Positions 9,001-11,323 of a DNA stretch of 11,323 nucleotides are shown in pieces. Source of the DNA: ZC4RG42 sp036676355 (GTDB lineage Bacteria; Pseudomonadota; Gammaproteobacteria; Burkholderiales; SG8-39). Where the stretch lies: positions 1-11,323 of the forward strand of contig JAKFDA010000057.1 of the NCBI GenBank assembly GCA_036676355.1. Direction: 5' to 3'. Each line of letters opens with the position of its first letter. Position 1 is the first letter of the stretch. Below the pieces are notes generated by a model, which saw only the letters and a program-made list of their open reading frames with translations, did not search any database and had not been told where the DNA came from. The position numbers and the translations under genes are program-made.

Positions 9001-11323
9001 TACAAGGTCACTGAAGAAACGCTGGCGCAAGGCTTCCAGCAGCGGTTGGACCAGCTTTACGCGCTACGGGACGAGCATGCGGGCAACACCGACGCGGTAA
9101 CGGCGTACAACCTCGAAATCCAGCGCATCGAAAGTCAGCTACGTGCGTTGACCGGTTCGGGCGGCAGTGATTTCGCCTCGCGCGATGTCAGGGTCGAATT
9201 CATCGATGTGGCACCGATTCTTGCGGCGGCCGGCAATATCCGCATCGAAGGCGGCAGCCTCGGCGGCAGCGGCAAACTGATTTCTCCCGGCGACGCGAAA
9301 ATCGAAGTCATCAATAAGACGCCGTACTTCCTTCGCATTGCTGATCTCATCATTCCGGATCAACCGGGCGGATTGATCAAGTTCAACGGGTCCACCGTCA
9401 CCGACAACGCCTCCATCAATGCACTCAACCCGGGCAGCAGCGGCGCGAATTTCAATCAGGTGGTCACCGGTGCCAGCTCGCCGGAACCGAGCATTCTGGT
9501 CAAGAACACCTTTGATCCCAAAGCCGTCGGCAGCGGCGCGCCGGCCGGGACGGTCGCGCCCGACATTTATATCAACGGAGACATTCGCAACCTGCAGGGC
9601 ACGGTCACGGTGCAGGCGGTTGCGGGGAGCGTCGTCGCCGATGGCGTGATCAACGCCAAGACCATCAATCTTTCGGCCGGCCGCGATTTCGTGCTGGGCT
9701 ATACGGAAGGCTTCCGCCACATCGGCGGATCGCCGGAGGGGGTGTGGGGGGATGTCACGCGCAAGCTGGAGACGGGCGAGTATGTCCTTTATCAGGGCGC
9801 TATCTATTCCACAATCCTCTTCAACGGTGACAGGATTCCATTCCTGAAAGTCGCCGACCGTGCCTCGCGCAGCAGCAGCGGCGCGCTGGTCGCCGGTAAC
9901 AACGTCTATATCAGCGGGCGTTACCTCAACATCAACGGGACGATCCAGAGCGGTCTGCCCGATTGGGATCTGAGCATCGGCAATCTGGACAGCAAGATCG
10001 CAGCCGCCGAATCCGCTTACGCAGCACGCCTAGCGCGCGGGAATGCCGATCCCTATGTCGAACTGCTCAATTGGAGCCAGGGCAACGATCCCAACCAGAC
10101 GCGCAAGGTTACGGCCTGGTGGAACGCCAAGGAGAATCGCATCGAACTCGACGGTATCAAGGTCGAGGGCGGCTACATGGAACTGTTCGGGCAGATCATC
10201 AACACCGGCGGCGGCCAACTGAAGGTTCTGGACGGCTACGGCACGATCAAGATCAACAACACCTCCGGACGCGACATCGCACTGCGCGATCTGGATGTGG
10301 GCCGTGGCGTCGAAGGCACCATCAAGATCACCGATCTGGGCAAGCGCATCAGTGGCAACAAACCGCTGACGACCATCTACAAGCGCATCGGTTCGGATGT
10401 GACGGTGTGGGACAACACGACCACAGACGCCTACGGCAACCCCACGCATCTGGCAAAAACCTGGGGCAATACGCGCAGTCTAACTGCCGCACAGGGCTAT
10501 CAGCCGACCGCCGGTCAGCGCTATTACTGGGTGACGGGCGAGACCTTCACCGACTATGAAACTTTCAAGGAACAAAAATCGAGCGCGACATTCTTCGATC
10601 TGTTCCCACTCGATGCCTTGTTCCCGTCGAGCTATTCGTACTCCAATCCGAAATCCAGATGGTCCAACGAAGGCAAGTCGCTTTCCGAAGGCCAGTACCT
10701 GAAGAGCGTGGGCGGCCAATACGATGGCTATGAATACAACACGTCATCGGTCAATACGACGGGCTGGAGTTACGGCGAGCCGGTGAAGTGGGACAGGTGC
10801 ACCGAGAAAATCATCTGGTGCGTCGAACGCACCTACTACGCCGAGCTAACGCGCTGGAAGGGCAGCAAGACCTTCTACACGCATAGCGTCGATGCCGATC
10901 ACGGCATCGCGATCAGCTTCATCGGCAACGACAACGGGCTGATCAACGTCAACTCGAATGCCGGCGTGCTGCTGGGCGGCCTGGTGCATAACCCGAATGG
11001 CACCACGACCATCAGCGCCGGCACGAATATCGAGCGTCTGACCGGCGATGCACTGATCATCAGCAAGGATCTCAATCTCACGGCGGGCAAGGGCATCGGC
11101 ACGCAAACGAAGGCCGGTACGCTGGCGGGCATCAACATGGATGTGAACGGCATCCTGACCGCAACCAGCGCCGCCGGAGATGTCGTGCTGAAGGACACCA
11201 CCGGCGATCTCAACGTCAACCGCATCACGACCGCAAACGGCAATGTCGATGTGTCGGTGCAGAACAGCCTGTACATGACCGGCACCGCCGCGAGCAACGT
11301 CATCCGCGGCAACCAGATCAGCC
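1..11323 (+). CDS. Giant filamentous adhesin / hemagglutinin-like repeat protein, partial at both ends
   Basis: Frame +1 reads through 3,774 codons with no stop, and neither a start nor an end is in the window, so the protein exceeds about 350 kDa. The translation is rich in Ala, Gly, Asn, Thr, Asp and Val, has two Cys, and alternates short beta-strands with Gly/Asn/Asp turns, as in secreted beta-helical adhesins. Domains in order are a ~55-residue module ladder (codons ~40-2908), a non-repeat segment with a helical hairpin (codons ~2909-3060), beta-helix-like passenger, an aromatic insert with C-x6-C, and FHA-like coils at the end. Proteins of this kind are usually TpsA exoproteins carried through the outer membrane by a TpsB partner and act in adhesion, aggregation or contact killing. 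Here the signal peptide, TPS domain, C-terminus and partner gene are all outside the window. The LktA-type family label is from memory. A giant type Va autotransporter or other repeat adhesin remains possible. No RTX nonapeptide repeats or catalytic motif were seen. Confidence 0.9.
346..480 (+). other. Insert 1 in the module ladder, amphipathic and Lys-bearing
   Basis: The gap between anchors at 280 and 568 is 96 codons instead of about 55. The extra sequence opens with a Met/Gly/Ala-rich stretch (VMRMMGGAAGAAG) and continues into a polar segment with regularly spaced Val and Lys (TKVGTVSDKVGNKVDG). It could form a short helix or a loop protruding from the stalk. I recognise no known domain; boundaries are approximate. 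Confidence 0.45.
769..945 (+). other. Insert 2 in the module ladder, Trp/Leu-rich
   Basis: The stretch after the anchor at 748 departs from the Ala/Gly/Asn composition of the modules. It contains WHKWEGLDSILPKL, then a Leu-rich probable helix (NLGLLNEVLTSYASA), then a Gly/Ser linker and FGSTNYF. The next anchor is at 1063, leaving about 50 extra codons. The Trp residues and clustered Leu suggest a small packed subdomain projecting from the repeat stalk. No family is recognised. Confidence 0.5.
1681..1866 (+). other. Insert 3, Lys/Arg-rich predicted helix ending in a Pro-rich linker
   Basis: After a module core ending in AVAGAVAKS, the sequence switches to about 62 residues rich in Lys, Arg, Asp, Leu and Met. 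Leu, Met and Val spacing fits one or two alpha helices (NKVTSLRNSAADRM and LLSKLADKVRAAEKA). It ends in a Pro/Lys linker (APADPKQPTKPPFG) before module sequence resumes with IGVSGAASVN. Removing it restores a normal 59-codon spacing between anchors 1612 and 1969, so it behaves as a discrete insertion. Function is unknown. Confidence 0.6.
2695..2850 (+). other. Insert 4, acidic Asp/Arg/Glu/Gly-rich segment
   Basis: Between anchors 2671 and 2968 the gap is 99 codons. The extra part is strongly charged, beginning with RDDNLDALLHADRNND and continuing through a Glu/Pro/Gly stretch and a G-D-G-R-V-G-E-D-R-G-G-E run. It lacks the Ala/Gly/Val alternation of the modules and looks like a solvent-exposed loop. 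No domain is recognised and the edges are approximate. Confidence 0.45.
3466..4479 (+). repeat. Two-module (~112-codon) super-repeat, three copies
   Basis: Equivalent positions recur every 336-339 bases. The LSVKA/LSVTA strand starts at 3466, 3802 and 4141. The SSIW-type motif starts at 3511 and 3847, with a degenerate SLIQ at 4186. The VN/IN Asn codon falls at 3583, 3919 and 4258 in the first half-unit and at 3742, 4081 and 4414 in the second. Half-units alternate between about 52-54 and 59 codons. The first half carries an acidic/basic polar run followed by S-S-I-W and G-A-G-K; the second has a shorter Ala/Gly-rich core. This suggests that a pair of modules was duplicated as a unit after the basic module had already diverged. 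Confidence 0.7.
5020..5100 (+). other. Insert 5, short aromatic/Pro-bearing segment
   Basis: Anchors 4993 and 5299 are 102 codons apart. The extra sequence includes SAPNIGETPDAASFAWYDLQ followed by GKTRQASG before module-like sequence (VAVNAFSTQQVGSIAASIGA) resumes. The Phe/Trp/Tyr cluster is unusual against the surrounding small residues and may cap or break the stack of strands. No family is recognised. Confidence 0.4.
5231..5895 (+). repeat. 20-base direct repeat encoding the T-E-A-Y-V-D module motif
   Basis: The 20-mer cgaccgaagcctatgtcgat occurs at 5231-5250 and again at 5876-5895, in the same frame and at the same place in the module. After one mismatch both copies continue with gcgcgaa. 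Related motifs between them (ATRAY at 5410-5424, TTEAY at 5566-5580, STRAY at 5719-5733) are more diverged in DNA. The local identity may reflect internal recombination or gene conversion between modules, or chance retention under biased codon use. Confidence 0.6.
6223..6510 (+). other. Insert 6, ~95-residue highly charged segment
   Basis: The gap between anchors 6100 and 6568 is 156 codons, about 100 more than usual. The extra stretch is rich in Asp, Asn, Lys, Glu and Arg. It starts near MSELNKDDNGVLKKIFNLSS, runs through DGLDDNQKDALNNSDVQASK and ANRDAARGARLGD, and ends near the SSYDTSKHFSA segment before module sequence returns. NKDDNG resembles the start of a calcium-binding D-x-D-x-N-G loop, but the acidic residue expected at loop position 12 is Phe here, so an EF-hand call is not supported. 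Likely an exposed helical or flexible subdomain of unknown role. Confidence 0.6.
8725..9180 (+). other. End of module ladder and non-repeat region with predicted helical hairpin
   Basis: After the last clear anchor (ITLLAEKGEIGG, from 8710) the ~55-codon period disappears. A short helix-like run (DLYRKAAQEAANAVGKLVGG) and a strand-rich segment follow. Residues encoded at 9010-9156 look helical: ETLAQGFQQRLDQLYALRDE, a turn near HAGNTDAV, then YNLEIQRIESQLRALTG. Leu, Ile and Phe fall at 3-4 residue intervals, consistent with a two-helix antiparallel hairpin. This would mark a boundary between the repeat stalk and the next passenger segment. The helical call is from sequence pattern only. Confidence 0.6.
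9181..10440 (+). other. Non-repeat beta-helix-like passenger region
   Basis: This part has longer, more varied strands with Gly/Asn turns: GNIRIEGGSLGGSGKL, IEVINKTPYFLRIADLIIPD followed by QPGGLIKFNG, then IYINGDIRNLQGTVTVQA, INAKTINLSAG, NNVYISGRYLNINGTIQSG and later GQLKVLDGYGTIKINN. The alternating pattern resembles the right-handed beta-helix passenger of FHA-type exoproteins. The N-K-T-P-Y-F-L...IPD..GG.I.FNG block looks to me like a conserved block of LktA-type filamentous adhesins, from memory and unchecked. A short helical insert (LSIGNLDSKIAAAESAYAAR) starts at 9970. No catalytic motif is visible. Confidence 0.55.
10480..10890 (+). other. Aromatic-rich insert carrying the only cysteine pair (C-x6-C)
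   Basis: About 135 residues dense in Tyr, Trp and Phe (QRYYWVTGETFTDYETF, FFDLFPLDALFPSSYSYS, GGQYDGYEYN, GWSYGEPVKWD). The two Cys codons at 10798-10800 and 10819-10821 are the only ones in the window's reading frame and are six residues apart (CTEKIIWC), so a periplasm-formed disulfide loop is plausible. The segment ends at RTYYAELTRWKGSKTFYTHS, after which beta-helix sequence resumes. Its composition marks it as a separate folded subdomain, possibly a binding tip or side domain. In some TpsA adhesins such as HMW1 a Cys pair lies near the C-terminus and anchors the protein; whether this pair is near the C-terminus cannot be seen. Confidence 0.6.
10891..11323 (+). other. FHA-like beta-helix coils at the window edge
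   Basis: Short strands recur about every 20 residues: IAISFIGNDNGLINVNSNAG, VLLGGLVHNPNGTTTISAG, LIISKDLNLTAGKGIG, INMDVNGILTATSAAGDVVL, LNVNRITTANGNVDVSVQNS. This G-x-hydrophobic-x-hydrophobic pattern is typical of filamentous hemagglutinin passengers and differs from the ~55-residue modules of the first 8.7 kb. The frame is still open at the last base, so more passenger or the C-terminus lies downstream. Confidence 0.65.

Noticed and set aside
7648..9030. Open frame of 460 codons on the minus strand
   Set aside because: Same antisense shadow pattern: Arg/Ala/Asp/Val-rich low-complexity translation, no family resemblance, and the plus-strand frame shows clear periodic modules through it.
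9963..10559. Plus-strand open frame of 198 codons in another frame
   Set aside because: Gln/Arg/His-rich translation without domain character that overlaps well-supported frame +1 sequence; it is a frame shadow.
1..11323. RTX nonapeptide (GGxGxDxxx) toxin repeats
   Set aside because: Gly and Asp are abundant but no tandem nonapeptide array with the required spacing was found; the period is ~55 residues.
1..11323. CRISPR array, tandem DNA satellite or insertion sequence
   Set aside because: The repeats are protein-level and diverged in DNA. There are no identical repeats separated by unique spacers, no terminal inverted repeats and no transposase-like frame.

Overview
The whole window is one protein-coding stretch. 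Frame +1 is open from the first base to the last (3,774 complete codons plus one base) with no in-frame stop, so the gene begins upstream and ends downstream. The product is an internal piece of a giant secreted, surface-type protein. It is rich in Ala, Gly, Asn, Thr and Asp, has only two cysteines, and is built of repeated beta-strand modules. The closest match I can name from memory is the very large filamentous adhesin / hemagglutinin class (FhaB-like, 'leukotoxin LktA family' filamentous adhesins), normally exported by two-partner (type Vb) secretion. The parts that would prove this lie outside the window: the extended signal peptide, the TPS domain, the C-terminus and a TpsB/FhaC-type transporter gene.

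Layout. Positions ~1-8730 hold a long ladder of diverged modules. I could place 46 anchors (a strand of the form hydrophobic-x-hydrophobic-x-Ala), mostly 50-67 codons apart. Near 3466-4479 the modules pair into a ~112-codon super-repeat. The ladder is interrupted by at least six non-repeat inserts: ~346-480, ~769-945, ~1681-1866, ~2695-2850, ~5020-5100 and ~6223-6510. Around 8725 the repeats stop. A non-repeat region follows, with a predicted alpha-helical hairpin (9010-9156) and then beta-helix-like passenger sequence. An aromatic-rich insert (10480-10890) carries the only two cysteines, as C-x6-C. The last ~400 bases return to FHA-like beta-helix coils.

Organism. The DNA is GC-rich with strong G/C preference at third codon positions. 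With the protein class, this suggests a high-GC proteobacterium (Burkholderiales or Xanthomonadales would fit). This is inference, not a phylogenetic assignment.

There is no intergenic DNA, RNA gene, mobile element, CRISPR array, promoter or terminator that I can support. The many other open frames on both strands, including antisense ones of several hundred codons, are by-products of GC-rich codon bias over the real gene.
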